A stretch of DNA of 64,000 bases from Clostridiaceae bacterium (GTDB taxonomy: Bacteria; Bacillota; Clostridia; DSM-8532). The notes under the pieces are model-generated. The model had not been told where the DNA came from, did not search any database, and saw only the letters and a program-made list of their open reading frames with translations. Every line of letters begins with the position of its first letter. The first letter of the stretch is position 1. The position numbers were made by a program, and so were the translations under genes. Positions 44,075-52,860 of this stretch are shown here, piece by piece. The DNA is taken from the NCBI GenBank assembly GCA_012719545.1, contig JAAYAD010000054.1:30659-94658 (forward strand). Direction: 5' to 3'.

Positions 44075-45451
44075 TCACTGAAAAGCCGGTTGGGGCATAG
44101 CTTCATCTACTTTAGGCAGATTTCTTTCAAAAAGTGTATACCATATGAACATCATAATTCCGCGCAGTACTGCCGATACAGTTATTCCCAACCACATTCC
44201 GTTAAGCCCCATCCACTGGGCAAACACCCAGCAAAGTCCGGGGCGTATAAGATTTGACGCGATACTGCACAAGCTTGGAGGAAGGGTTCTGCCCATGCCT
44301 CTGAAAGTACCTGCACATGAGCCCTCAAGGGCCATGGCCAGCTGGCATCCTGCCAGGATTGTTAGATAGGTCTGGCCCATGTCAAGAATTTCAGGCGGTT
44401 CACTAAGGAAAAGTGAAAAGAAGAATCTTCCGCCAAATATTAAAAATACGGTCACCAGTGCTTCCCAGGCCAGCAAAGTAAAAAGCGAAATGCGGTAGCC
44501 TTTTCTTATGCGGCTCCATTTGCGGGCACCATAGTTTTGTCCTACAAAAGCTGTAACGGCGGATGAAAATCCTCCGCCAATAAGCCAGGACAAGGACTCA
44601 ATCTGGCTTCCCACTCTCTGTACCGCAACGGCGGTTTCGCCGTAATAGTATGTCACCATTGAGGTAACTACCATGGCAAGGATAGTAAAAGCACCGCTTT
44701 CCATAGCCACAGGCAGGCTCCATTTGGTTATTTGTTTTATTTTTGCCGAATCCAGAGAGCCCAGAATGTGGAACTTTTCAAAAGGTCTGTGGTGGTGGCG
44801 CTTTATAAAGAGAATAAACAGTCCGCAAACTGTGGCCTGAGCTATAACGGTTGCTATTGCCGCTCCTATTACATCCCAGCCCCATATAAGAATCATCAGC
44901 GGGTCTAAAATCATGTTTACCAGAAGCCCCACGGCATTTGCCCAGAAGCTAAGCCTGGAATTTCCCGCTCCATTGAATATTCCTGTTATTGCCGCCGACA
45001 CATATGTAAGGGGTATGCCTAATCCCACAATTCTTAAGTAAACGCAGGTGTTGTCAAAAACCTTTTTATCGGTGACGCTGAGCACTTTTACTAGGGGCCT
45101 GGCGAAAACAATCAGCATAAGACCATAAAGAATACCCAGAATAAGTGCGATTCTTGTGGAGTTCTGGGCATAATCTTTGGCTGAATCAGTATCACCCATG
45201 CCAAGGTTCTGAGATGTACCAATTTCCGAGCCCATGCGGCCTATCATTAAAAGAGCCATGCCAAGCCATAAATACATTCCTGCAAGACCGCTGGAAGCAA
45301 CAGCCACCACAGAATCAGCTGTCCGCCCAAGCCAGAACATGTCGGTAAGATTATACAACATCTGCATAAGCTGAGTACCCATAATGGGTACTGCTACCTT
45401 AAGCAGCTTTTTTAAAATATCTCCCTGGGTTAAATCATGTGTATTAGCCAT
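44075..45451 (-). CDS. MATE family multidrug efflux transporter
   Basis: 458 residues with twelve predicted membrane helices in two six-helix halves. The N-terminal signature QGDILKKLLKVAVPIMGTQLMQ is followed by YNLTDMFWLGRT, typical of the NorM/DinF-like superfamily; the second half begins near ITKWSLPVAMESG. It exports cationic drugs or toxic metabolites with a sodium or proton gradient; the substrate cannot be read from sequence. The start is uncertain: ATG at 45451 has GGAAAG 11 bases upstream, while the ATG at 45469 has no SD. It follows the pilus-like operon by 126 bases but probably is separate. Confidence 0.9.
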   Translation of the reverse strand: MANTHDLTQGDILKKLLKVAVPIMGTQLMQMLYNLTDMFWLGRTADSVVAVASSGLAGMYLWLGMALLMIGRMGSEIGTSQNLGMGDTDSAKDYAQNSTRIALILGILYGLMLIVFARPLVKVLSVTDKKVFDNTCVYLRIVGLGIPLTYVSAAITGIFNGAGNSRLSFWANAVGLLVNMILDPLMILIWGWDVIGAAIATVIAQATVCGLFILFIKRHHHRPFEKFHILGSLDSAKIKQITKWSLPVAMESGAFTILAMVVTSMVTYYYGETAVAVQRVGSQIESLSWLIGGGFSSAVTAFVGQNYGARKWSRIRKGYRISLFTLLAWEALVTVFLIFGGRFFFSLFLSEPPEILDMGQTYLTILAGCQLAMALEGSCAGTFRGMGRTLPPSLCSIASNLIRPGLCWVFAQWMGLNGMWLGITVSAVLRGIMMFIWYTLFERNLPKVDEAMPQPAFQ

Positions 45452-45576
45452 CCCAATCAGTCTTTCCATTCTTATAATTTTAGGTCTATACAATTATTCC
45501 ATTATGCATTTTCGGACAAACACTGTCAATATCAAAGGCACTTTTACAATATTGGGCATAGCTAAACACTTTATAT

Positions 45577-46578
45577 TCACGGACGGCAGTAGGTACAGGG
45601 AAAATATCCATTCTTCGCCGCTTCATAGGGATTAGAGAAATATATGTAGTTATCAGGATCGTAAGTGGGATCATTAATAACTTCATTAAGATAAAAACTG
45701 CATTGGGTTTTGCCGTAATACAGCTGCCCCTTGTATGTATATCCTATAAGAGGCTCTTTTCTTATAACCCGCCCCCCGCCAAGGGAATAGTGTTTGTAAT
45801 TATCGCCTGCAAGTACAGGAAAGCCCTGGGCAAAAACCAGAATTCCTTCGTCGGTTAAAGCCCTTGCCCAGTCGGCATCATCTATGGCAGGAAGCTCAAT
45901 TTGAACCGACAGGCTTCTTCCCTTTTCCCATCTGTTATATTCTTCAATGTAGTTTTTTAATTCCCCCAAAACAGACCTCTGTATGGCAGATAAGCGCAAA
46001 TTCTCAAACATTTGAGGGTCACTGAAAAATTCGATTCTGTCTTTGAAGCTTTCATATTCCCCCTCATACATGGCCTTATCAACATGGTCATAAACAAATA
46101 CATAGTTACCAAGAGTATAGCGCACACTGTACCTTTCATGAAGGTTCTCCCCAATATAATGCATAAAGGGAAACCAGCTGTGCTTAACCTCAGTATATCC
46201 TTCCAGACCCTTGTACGAATTAAGGGCATAAAGATAGAACCCATCCCTCTCCAGAAATATTAAAACAGGAACACATGCCTCAATTTTAGCCATGGAGGCC
46301 TGATTTCCGTATGCATTAAATGAATGGTACAGACAGTCAAAGAAGGTTTGGGCTGCAAGTTCCTTAGTAGAAGTTATATTGGAGTTATCTGAATATGACA
46401 GGTTCGTCCCTTTCTGGCTTAAGATGAAAGCCGCATCCTGAACTGCGTTGTCTATAAGATTATCGTAATAGCTTCTAAGTTTTGCATCCTCCATAACAAT
46501 GTGGGATTGTTGCCCTGATATAAAAAGAAAGGGGAAAATTATAATGACAAAAATAATTGCAAAACTAGTAAGCTTCAT
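45577..46578 (-). CDS. Membrane-anchored protein of the Tad-like operon (last gene)
   Basis: 333 residues, unrecognised family. A single N-terminal membrane helix (about 3-22, FAIIFVIIIFPFLFISG) precedes a soluble, presumably extracellular domain of about 300 residues rich in aromatic residues, ending in CTYC. The region NLIDNAVQDAAFIL at about 41-54 looks like the amphipathic extension of the helix seen in pilin-type subunits. Its start overlaps the upstream gene by 14 bases, showing translational coupling. By position it is a candidate tip or minor subunit of the machine. No prepilin peptidase site is evident. Confidence 0.6.
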   Translation of the reverse strand: MKLTSFAIIFVIIIFPFLFISGQQSHIVMEDAKLRSYYDNLIDNAVQDAAFILSQKGTNLSYSDNSNITSTKELAAQTFFDCLYHSFNAYGNQASMAKIEACVPVLIFLERDGFYLYALNSYKGLEGYTEVKHSWFPFMHYIGENLHERYSVRYTLGNYVFVYDHVDKAMYEGEYESFKDRIEFFSDPQMFENLRLSAIQRSVLGELKNYIEEYNRWEKGRSLSVQIELPAIDDADWARALTDEGILVFAQGFPVLAGDNYKHYSLGGGRVIRKEPLIGYTYKGQLYYGKTQCSFYLNEVINDPTYDPDNYIYFSNPYEAAKNGYFPCTYCRP

Positions 46579-47119
46579 TTCTCACCATGCCCCCTGCCCT
46601 TACAAAAATGCTGGGAGATTGGGTATCGGTGAAAAGGATCATGTCACGCAATGCCTGAGCCATGGTTTTTCCCCGGTTTTTTACTTCGATGAATAAGAGA
46701 TCCCCCATACTCATTAGGTATCTTCTGTCTTTATGATATGCAGGAAGGGTATTGTCTTCCGGAAAGAGGACACTCAGTATCTGGCTTTCACCAAAAGCAA
46801 CATGATGCACCTCATATTCCCCCGTAAAGACCAGGGAACTTCCATTTTCCACATAGACCGGATCAACAGTCCTGCTGATGTGTGAAAGCTTTATGTCATA
46901 CATATTACCTGTTGAGTTTAAGCGTTCTGTCAGTTCCAGATATATATTAGGTGTTATGTACCCCAAATCACGGCAGGTATCAACAAACCTGTTGCACTCG
47001 GTTAAAACCACATTGTACGCAATATCATCCTGACGTTCCAAAATGCTCATTAAAGGAGCCAGGAACAAAAGAATGGCACACAGAAGAAAGGCCAGTATCT
47101 TCCAAAGAGTATTTTCCAT
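46565..47119 (-). CDS. Membrane-anchored pilin-like protein
   Basis: 184 residues with an N-terminal hydrophobic helix (about 6-26, ILAFLLCAILLFLAPLMSIL) and a soluble mixed domain. YNVVLTECNRFVDTCRDLG directly after the helix could continue it as an amphipathic pilin stem. No family is recognised; TadE/TadF-like minor pilins have the same general plan (one N-terminal helix plus a globular domain), but their sequence motif is not obvious. AAGGGGAAGG precedes the ATG. It starts 24 bases after the previous gene and overlaps the next by 14 bases. Confidence 0.6.
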   Translation of the reverse strand: MENTLWKILAFLLCAILLFLAPLMSILERQDDIAYNVVLTECNRFVDTCRDLGYITPNIYLELTERLNSTGNMYDIKLSHISRTVDPVYVENGSSLVFTGEYEVHHVAFGESQILSVLFPEDNTLPAYHKDRRYLMSMGDLLFIEVKNRGKTMAQALRDMILFTDTQSPSIFVRAGGMVRNEAY

Positions 47120-47143
47120 ACCTTCCCCTTAAAAGTCTTTTAA

Positions 47144-47554
47144 TCACAATCCGGTATACCGGACAATAATAATCCGCCCGGAAGGATCAGTTTCGTATTG
47201 AACTTTGTATGATTTGGATGCATCGATAGTGCTTATATCAATGGAATCGGCCATCTGTCCGTTTACCCAGAGTTCGGGCTCATTGTTTTGCTGGCTTTCA
47301 TATAAATTTTTAAACTCTGAAATCTCTTTGTGTCTGTTATATTCAAGAACCTGAAAGAGCACCTTCTCTCCTGTCACTGCTTCTTCCTCATAATCTAAGG
47401 ATATTTTCACCAGCCTGTCCTGCTCAATTTTGCTATGACCCTGCAAAACATGATCCTCAAATGTATTGTAGCAGGAAAAGAAGAAGGTGATAGCCAGGGC
47501 AAAAAGCAATATGGCCGTTCCAAGATAGAGCGCCTCAGAGAGATTTTTACTCAT
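47144..47554 (-). CDS. Small pilin-like protein, paralogue of the preceding gene
   Basis: 136 residues. The N-terminus NLSEALYLGTAILLFALAITFF is a membrane helix with a short polar start; residues 60-70 read AVTGEKVLFQVL, and a YKVQYETDPSGRIIIVRY strand closes the protein. The same order of features occurs in the upstream gene (NLSKALWIGVSILLF and EVTGDKVLSAI), so the two are paralogues, probably two subunits of one filament or pseudopilus. No canonical type IV or Flp cleavage site is seen. It starts one base after the preceding stop. Confidence 0.6.
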   Translation of the reverse strand: MSKNLSEALYLGTAILLFALAITFFFSCYNTFEDHVLQGHSKIEQDRLVKISLDYEEEAVTGEKVLFQVLEYNRHKEISEFKNLYESQQNNEPELWVNGQMADSIDISTIDASKSYKVQYETDPSGRIIIVRYTGL

Positions 47555-47555
47555 G

Positions 47556-48134
47556 TTATTTCTTTTGGGCGAAGAGAATGCCCCTGATTTTCATGTTTTG
47601 GTCATAAACTAATTGAGACATAAATTTTCCGGATGGATTTATGTATTTTGAAATAAGATTGGGGTTCTCGGCATCCCTTCTTGCTTTCTCCTGAGCAGCC
47701 TTGCTTTTGCTTGATAATAAATCGTCGGATCCAGATAATATAAAACATCCGTCCTCGATTTTTAATGATGTTTGCGTTGTGTCAGAAACATACTTATTAA
47801 AATTACTTAAACTAATATTTCCATTCCCTGAAGGTTCCAAAGAAATCTCATTTCCATTATTGCTTCCCAGTGTGGCAACCAGAATGATAATCTCGCCGCT
47901 GTTGGACGAAAAGGATGATATTGCAGAAAGTACCTTGTCTCCTGTTACTTCTTTTCCGTCAAAGGGCCTGAATTCTTCTTCAGCCATACTTTTTGATACT
48001 GAGCCTATGCGGTTTGCCGCAGCATCGCTTACCTCCCTCATATTCGAAAATATACTGACTCCTATTGTTACCACCGCAATGAAAAGAAGGATTGAAACAC
48101 CAATCCAGAGAGCCTTGGATAAATTACCGTCCAT
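47556..48134 (-). CDS. Pilin-like protein with N-terminal helix
   Basis: 192 residues. Structure: a 4-residue polar start, NLSKALWIGVSILLFIAVVT helix (about 4-30), a helical stalk to about 60, EVTGDKVLSAISSF near 62-75, and a Gly/Ser/Asn-rich C-terminal domain. Its beginning matches the following gene residue by residue at many positions, and its position after the TadB/TadC fusion is where Tad loci place pilin-like subunits. GAGGAG lies 8 bases before the ATG. Function as a filament subunit is inferred. Confidence 0.6.
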   Translation of the reverse strand: MDGNLSKALWIGVSILLFIAVVTIGVSIFSNMREVSDAAANRIGSVSKSMAEEEFRPFDGKEVTGDKVLSAISSFSSNSGEIIILVATLGSNNGNEISLEPSGNGNISLSNFNKYVSDTTQTSLKIEDGCFILSGSDDLLSSKSKAAQEKARRDAENPNLISKYINPSGKFMSQLVYDQNMKIRGILFAQKK

Positions 48135-48172
48135 AAAATCTCTCCTCTCTAATTAATTTTTAAGCTAAATTA

Positions 48173-50194
48173 TCAAATTGCATTTAACTGTTTATAAAAT
48201 GCTGATATGCTCTCCATTCCGGAAACAATCATGGGAATGATGAGATACAGCACAATTAGCATGTAAATTGGAAGAAAACCTATCATCATGCCCAGATTTT
48301 TCTTTTTCTCAACAATTCTCTCATTGCTTTCCTTTCTGGTTTCCCTGTTGAAGTCCATTTCATTTTCAAGGCCTTCAAAGGCCTGGGCAACTCCTAAGTC
48401 TTCACTTGCAAGCTGAAGATTTTCAATTATGCTGATAAAAGGCGGAAAAGCAACATCGGACTTAAGCTCTTCCAAAGCTTCATAGGAGTCTGCCGAAAAA
48501 TTGGTAAGGCATTTTTGCAGGGGTTCCTTAAAATGCACAGAAAAGGCTTCCATCCATTCAAGAATCTCTTCCACATGAACCCTGTTCATATGCATGAGCA
48601 TTAAAATAATAGTCTGAAACTGGGATACCTCTTCTTCCATGTCTATTTTTCTCACTCTGGCAAGAAAGGCCAAATAGTATACGGGGGCGTAGTAGCCTGC
48701 TTCAAACAGGATTAAACATATAATAAGCTGCCACCACCAGAATATATTGGACGAAAGTTTGTCCATCTTGTCCTTGATTCTTGTTACGGCTAAACTGACT
48801 TCCTTTTCGTCATAAGTTCCCCTTTTTCTGACCTCTTCCCTTATGGCTTTTTCATCAGCCTTTACTCCAAGGGCCAAAATAACTGCTCTGTCCTTGTCTG
48901 CAATGTCCTGGAGTTTTTTAAGATCCTGGTCAGATAATTTTCCTCCAAGATACCCCTGGGGCATTTGGGGAAGATACAAAATGGAATGGCGGGCATAGCT
49001 GTTAAGCCCTAAAAATAAGCATAGTCCGAATATAAAGGCTGCAAATCCGAAAATTATGCGCCTGGTATACAGGGTATAGATGTTTAACGGCGCCATGGCA
49101 CTTTTAATAAGTTCCATAAGTTTGTTTTTCTTTTTTGTGTAGCCATGGGGCACTAATCTGTCAACCAGTCTATAGAGGCCTGCCGTGTATAATTTCTGTT
49201 CAAGGGTATTGTTGACGAAACTTGCTTTTGTGTTTGAGTCATAACGCTGTATTCTTCTTAAAACCATATAGGATATTACTGTAATTGCAACCGTTGCAAT
49301 GGCCAGAATTATTCCTGCCTTGCTGGTATAGAAATTCTCCAACGGAGCAAAGCTTCTGGATGCCCAGCTTCTTAATGGCTTTAAAAAGAATAACGGAACC
49401 ACTGAAATAATATTCAGGCTTTTTAGTGCATACTTTAGCTTCTCACGTTTATAAAGCTCAGCCTTTATCTCGTTTGAAAGATAAGAGAGGCAGCGCACGA
49501 AAACCGAACTTCCATTTACCTTTGTATCTCCATACTCCTTCGTAATATAGAGAATTCCTGCAAGCATTTTAAGATATTTATTGGGAGCAATTTCATAATA
49601 TTTTTCAAGCTCTGCCTCGGCATCATGGGATGAAAGAATGTCATTGATTTTTTCAGCCTGACCGTATATTTCAAAGCTTCCCTTGCTGTTTAGCACATTG
49701 CAAGCTTCATAGTTGGCATCCTCCACGGATTTTTGCTCATAATACTTATGGCGTAGAATTTCAAGATAATAAACCTGCTGTCTTAATAGCCTGTTATGGA
49801 AATTGTTTATAAAAATTTCCACAGCAGTATCCCCGATAAATAAAAGGAGCACCATGAACAAAAGAAGCATGAGCAAATCCCTTGTTGTTATCCAGAACAC
49901 CAAAACCAGGCCCACATAAAGGAATACCGTTGAAAAAAGCAGTACAACGGACTTTTTCCTGATTGTTATTTCATCGGAGCCGGTATAGACTTCTAGCCTG
50001 CTTCTGATATTCAAAAGTAGATCTTTTACTATTGGTACGGCACTTAAGCGCCCATAAAGCACTATTAAAAAAGCCGGATTTCTTTTTCTGTCATTAAGAT
50101 TTCTGCTGCTTTGCTTCTGTGAAAGGATGGCAATGGCAGCAAGGCCGGCGGCAAAAAGGAGGCACATAAGCCCTATGTAGCCGTAAACATTCAT
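48173..50194 (-). CDS. Fused TadB-TadC-like membrane platform protein
   Basis: 673 residues. Two T2SSF/GspF-like halves are visible: membrane helices near 5-25 and 80-130 with a cytoplasmic region and then helices near 265-310, and again near 380-405 and 490-525 with the C-terminal pair near 640-665. The second half includes EVSQFQTIILMLMHMNRVHVEEILEWM and LENEMDFNRETRKESNERIVEKKKNLGMMIGFLPIYM, typical of TadC. In known Tad systems TadB and TadC are separate proteins of about 300 residues, so this looks like their fusion. Its ATG shares a base with the stop of the ATPase gene (TAATG), consistent with a tight complex. Confidence 0.75.
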   Translation of the reverse strand: MNVYGYIGLMCLLFAAGLAAIAILSQKQSSRNLNDRKRNPAFLIVLYGRLSAVPIVKDLLLNIRSRLEVYTGSDEITIRKKSVVLLFSTVFLYVGLVLVFWITTRDLLMLLLFMVLLLFIGDTAVEIFINNFHNRLLRQQVYYLEILRHKYYEQKSVEDANYEACNVLNSKGSFEIYGQAEKINDILSSHDAEAELEKYYEIAPNKYLKMLAGILYITKEYGDTKVNGSSVFVRCLSYLSNEIKAELYKREKLKYALKSLNIISVVPLFFLKPLRSWASRSFAPLENFYTSKAGIILAIATVAITVISYMVLRRIQRYDSNTKASFVNNTLEQKLYTAGLYRLVDRLVPHGYTKKKNKLMELIKSAMAPLNIYTLYTRRIIFGFAAFIFGLCLFLGLNSYARHSILYLPQMPQGYLGGKLSDQDLKKLQDIADKDRAVILALGVKADEKAIREEVRKRGTYDEKEVSLAVTRIKDKMDKLSSNIFWWWQLIICLILFEAGYYAPVYYLAFLARVRKIDMEEEVSQFQTIILMLMHMNRVHVEEILEWMEAFSVHFKEPLQKCLTNFSADSYEALEELKSDVAFPPFISIIENLQLASEDLGVAQAFEGLENEMDFNRETRKESNERIVEKKKNLGMMIGFLPIYMLIVLYLIIPMIVSGMESISAFYKQLNAI

Positions 50195-52056
50195 TAGCTT
50201 GCCACCTCCATGCCAAAATATTTCTTAAGAAACTCATCAAAAGCGTGACTATCCTCGGGAGTCATTCTGCTTTTCATTTCCCTGATTCGTTCGGGGCTTA
50301 TGGGGTTTACGACTACATATTTATTGTCTCTGAACTCAATAATATTGCGGGTTTCAAAGGTCTTTCTGTCAGTCATCCGTCTGAAATACTCCGCATGAGT
50401 ATCCATAAATTTAAGTGAAGCCTGCTCCAGGCCATGCTCATGTTTATAGCTTTCAGGATAAGGTGTTTCCGGAGTTTCAACTATTTCGGTAATTCTTTCT
50501 ATATAGCGTTTTCCCTGATAATCACGATTAAGATGGATGTCAAAATCAAGAACCGATGCAACCTGCTGCTCGGCTATTTTTTCATTGTTGAACATCTCGC
50601 ATTTTAAAAGCGAGTTTCTCAAAGAATACACCAAGTCCTTGGTTGTCTTTGCATGATGGGTAAAAAGGGTAAAAAGGGATGCCACCTGAGCCATTTGGAT
50701 CATCCATGCTGCAACCGCATCGGTAGCCACCTCTCCCAATATATTTACGCTTCCGTCGGTCTTTTTCTGGATATCCAGACCCTCCTGACCCGAAATTGTG
50801 TCAGTTTCCCTGAAAGTAAGTATGTTTCTGTTGGGATAGAGCTTTCTTAGGTTAAGCTCAAAGGCCATTTCCTGGATACGCAGGGTAAGAGATGCATATA
50901 TATGGCCAATCATGGCCATAAGCAGGGTTGTTTTTCCGCTTCCCTGCTGGCCTGTCACAGCGGTAATCATGCCGCCTTTTACAATATATTTAATAAGGTT
51001 TACCGGAATCTCGGAATTCTCATCCTGGATTAAGGTTTCAAGGGTAACATTTTTAATGTGAAATTTGCGAACAAAAAATGCCCATGACTCTGAAAATGGT
51101 GGCCTTACAACAAGCACACGGCTTCCGTCCTTCATCTCGTTTACCCTGTAGCCTACCGACTCAGAAAGCTGCCCGCCCCGGTTATATCTGTAAATAACCT
51201 GGCATACTCCCCTTAATTCTTTCTCGCTGTCAAAGCCCAGAAAATCAAGCTTGATGGATTTTCCCTTGTAGAAGATCCATACGCTTTCATAGTTTTTCTG
51301 CCTGTAACCGGAATCATTAATTGTACTTACCTGTGATGGCATAAAGTCCTGAGTAACGCCCGATACTCCGGCTGAAACGCCGTCAATATTCATGTCCCTT
51401 ATTTCATCAATGACGCCCAAGCCCTTGTAACGTTCATAAACGGCCTGGGTTATGATTTCAAGCTTATCTTCCCTGCTTAAAATAAAGCCCATGTTATCAT
51501 AGATTTCATCTATTTCTTCCTTGGTAATAAAATAGGCCAGTTCACCAAAACTGTTTTTCTTAAGCCTGTCCAGCTGATATGTATCAATAAGGTAGGACAG
51601 CGCGTCAAATCCATGCTCTTTTTTAAGCATGTGCAGAATGACTGCGAACTTGTGTTTGGTGGAAAGGAGCCACGGATTGTTGAAGGGAATGGCATCATCA
51701 AAATGTTCGGTCGGTATATAGGAAAACAGAATGTCATAGATAAAAGCCTTAACAAACTGTTTATCTTCCAACGAGCCATGCATGCACCTTTTAAGGGCTT
51801 TTTTAAGTTCTGCGCGCTTATTTGCCTGTTTCTTGAATTCCATCTCGGAAAGACCCAGCTCAAAAAGATTTGTTCTTGTTATTTCGTTTATGGAGTTCTT
51901 TACATGCTCAATAAGGGCTTCAATTGTATAATGCCGGGCATCATTACTGTCATTATTTCCGGTATTGTACTGCCGGGATTCCAAAAAGAAATAAATAACC
52001 GCACCCAGTCCGGCTAAAATAAGTATTATCAATAATATATTCAAGACCTCAGGCAC
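50194..52056 (-). CDS. CpaF/TadA-like secretion ATPase, membrane-anchored
   Basis: 620 residues. The type II/IV secretion ATPase core lies at about 280-560: Walker A TGQQGSGKTTLL near 370, the acidic FRETDT motif, the GEVATDAVAAWMIQMAQVA Walker B/DExx-like helix near 445 and the conserved THHAKTTKDLVYSLRNSLL His box. Unlike ordinary CpaF, it begins with a membrane helix (about 5-25) and a 200-residue N-terminal region. The start is a GTG at 52056 that shares its G with the TAG of the preceding gene; AAGGGG lies about 9-10 bases before it, whereas a GTG at 52068 is too close. It powers assembly or secretion through the TadB-TadC platform. Confidence 0.78.
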   Translation of the reverse strand: MPEVLNILLIILILAGLGAVIYFFLESRQYNTGNNDSNDARHYTIEALIEHVKNSINEITRTNLFELGLSEMEFKKQANKRAELKKALKRCMHGSLEDKQFVKAFIYDILFSYIPTEHFDDAIPFNNPWLLSTKHKFAVILHMLKKEHGFDALSYLIDTYQLDRLKKNSFGELAYFITKEEIDEIYDNMGFILSREDKLEIITQAVYERYKGLGVIDEIRDMNIDGVSAGVSGVTQDFMPSQVSTINDSGYRQKNYESVWIFYKGKSIKLDFLGFDSEKELRGVCQVIYRYNRGGQLSESVGYRVNEMKDGSRVLVVRPPFSESWAFFVRKFHIKNVTLETLIQDENSEIPVNLIKYIVKGGMITAVTGQQGSGKTTLLMAMIGHIYASLTLRIQEMAFELNLRKLYPNRNILTFRETDTISGQEGLDIQKKTDGSVNILGEVATDAVAAWMIQMAQVASLFTLFTHHAKTTKDLVYSLRNSLLKCEMFNNEKIAEQQVASVLDFDIHLNRDYQGKRYIERITEIVETPETPYPESYKHEHGLEQASLKFMDTHAEYFRRMTDRKTFETRNIIEFRDNKYVVVNPISPERIREMKSRMTPEDSHAFDEFLKKYFGMEVAS

Positions 52057-52859
52057 TACTCTGTCCACCCCTTAATAAGATAATCACTTAACCTGTCCAG
52101 TGAATCGATAAATGCTCTTTTCTCGCTTTTTGCTGCATTTCGGTAGTAGGCGACAAAATCAAATACCCTGCCTGTGTTAAGAGCGTCCATAAATGTTGGG
52201 CTTTCTGGTATTTCGAATATAATGTTTTTATTAATGCCATAGCGCCTTGCAAGGTTCCCTTTGGTCATGGATGAGGCTTTTTCATACCTTGAAATTATGT
52301 AAGCCGACTTCTTTTCCTTAAGGAAAGGAAATCTTTCAAAGCACCTGTTTAGATCATCCAGCAGCAGACGATTCTGATTTACGCAAAAGACAACAATGTC
52401 GGAGCGTTCAAGAAGTTCCCTGCTGCATCCTGTGCTTAAGCCGCTGTGCAAATCAAGTATAACCAGGTCGTAGAATTTTCTTGACAGGTCAAGGATGCTC
52501 ATAAAGAGCTCCCAGTCCTCCTGATTCAAGGCTTCCTTTTTTTCAGTGCCGGTAAGTATATCAAGTCGATTATTCTTAAGAAACGAATATGCATAATCAG
52601 GGATCATGTAAGGTCTTAACCTGCCGTTTCTCATGAGCCTTATCAATGCATCCAGGCCATGGTTGGCAAGCCCTGTCAAATCCAGACCGGCTTGTCCAGA
52701 CGGTTTAAAGAAGTACCCTTCCAGGGCGCTCCGTTCAATATGATTGTGGGCAACCAGGGTTTTATATGCCGTCTTCTGTGCTATAAAGGATGCAAAGGCA
52801 GCTGTTGCGGCGCTGGTAGCCCCCTGTCCATGCATATTCGACCAGAAAGAGATCAGCAT
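52056..52859 (-). CDS. TadZ/CpaE-like ParA-superfamily protein with deviant P-loop
   Basis: 267 residues. The N-terminus SFWSNMHGQGATSAATAAFASFIAQ has the shape of a ParA/MinD Walker A (KGGVGKTT) but lacks both lysines (HGQGATS at 10-16). A DLVILDLHSGLS segment near 135-145 supplies the Walker-B-like strand, and NIIFEIPESPTFMDALNTGRV resembles the MinD-family membrane end. TadZ proteins that position Tad machines at a pole commonly have atypical Walker boxes, so this fits TadZ/CpaE. It begins 1 base after the preceding stop and overlaps the ATPase gene by 1 base. Confidence 0.68.
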   Translation of the reverse strand: MLISFWSNMHGQGATSAATAAFASFIAQKTAYKTLVAHNHIERSALEGYFFKPSGQAGLDLTGLANHGLDALIRLMRNGRLRPYMIPDYAYSFLKNNRLDILTGTEKKEALNQEDWELFMSILDLSRKFYDLVILDLHSGLSTGCSRELLERSDIVVFCVNQNRLLLDDLNRCFERFPFLKEKKSAYIISRYEKASSMTKGNLARRYGINKNIIFEIPESPTFMDALNTGRVFDFVAYYRNAAKSEKRAFIDSLDRLSDYLIKGWTE

Positions 52860-52860
52860 G

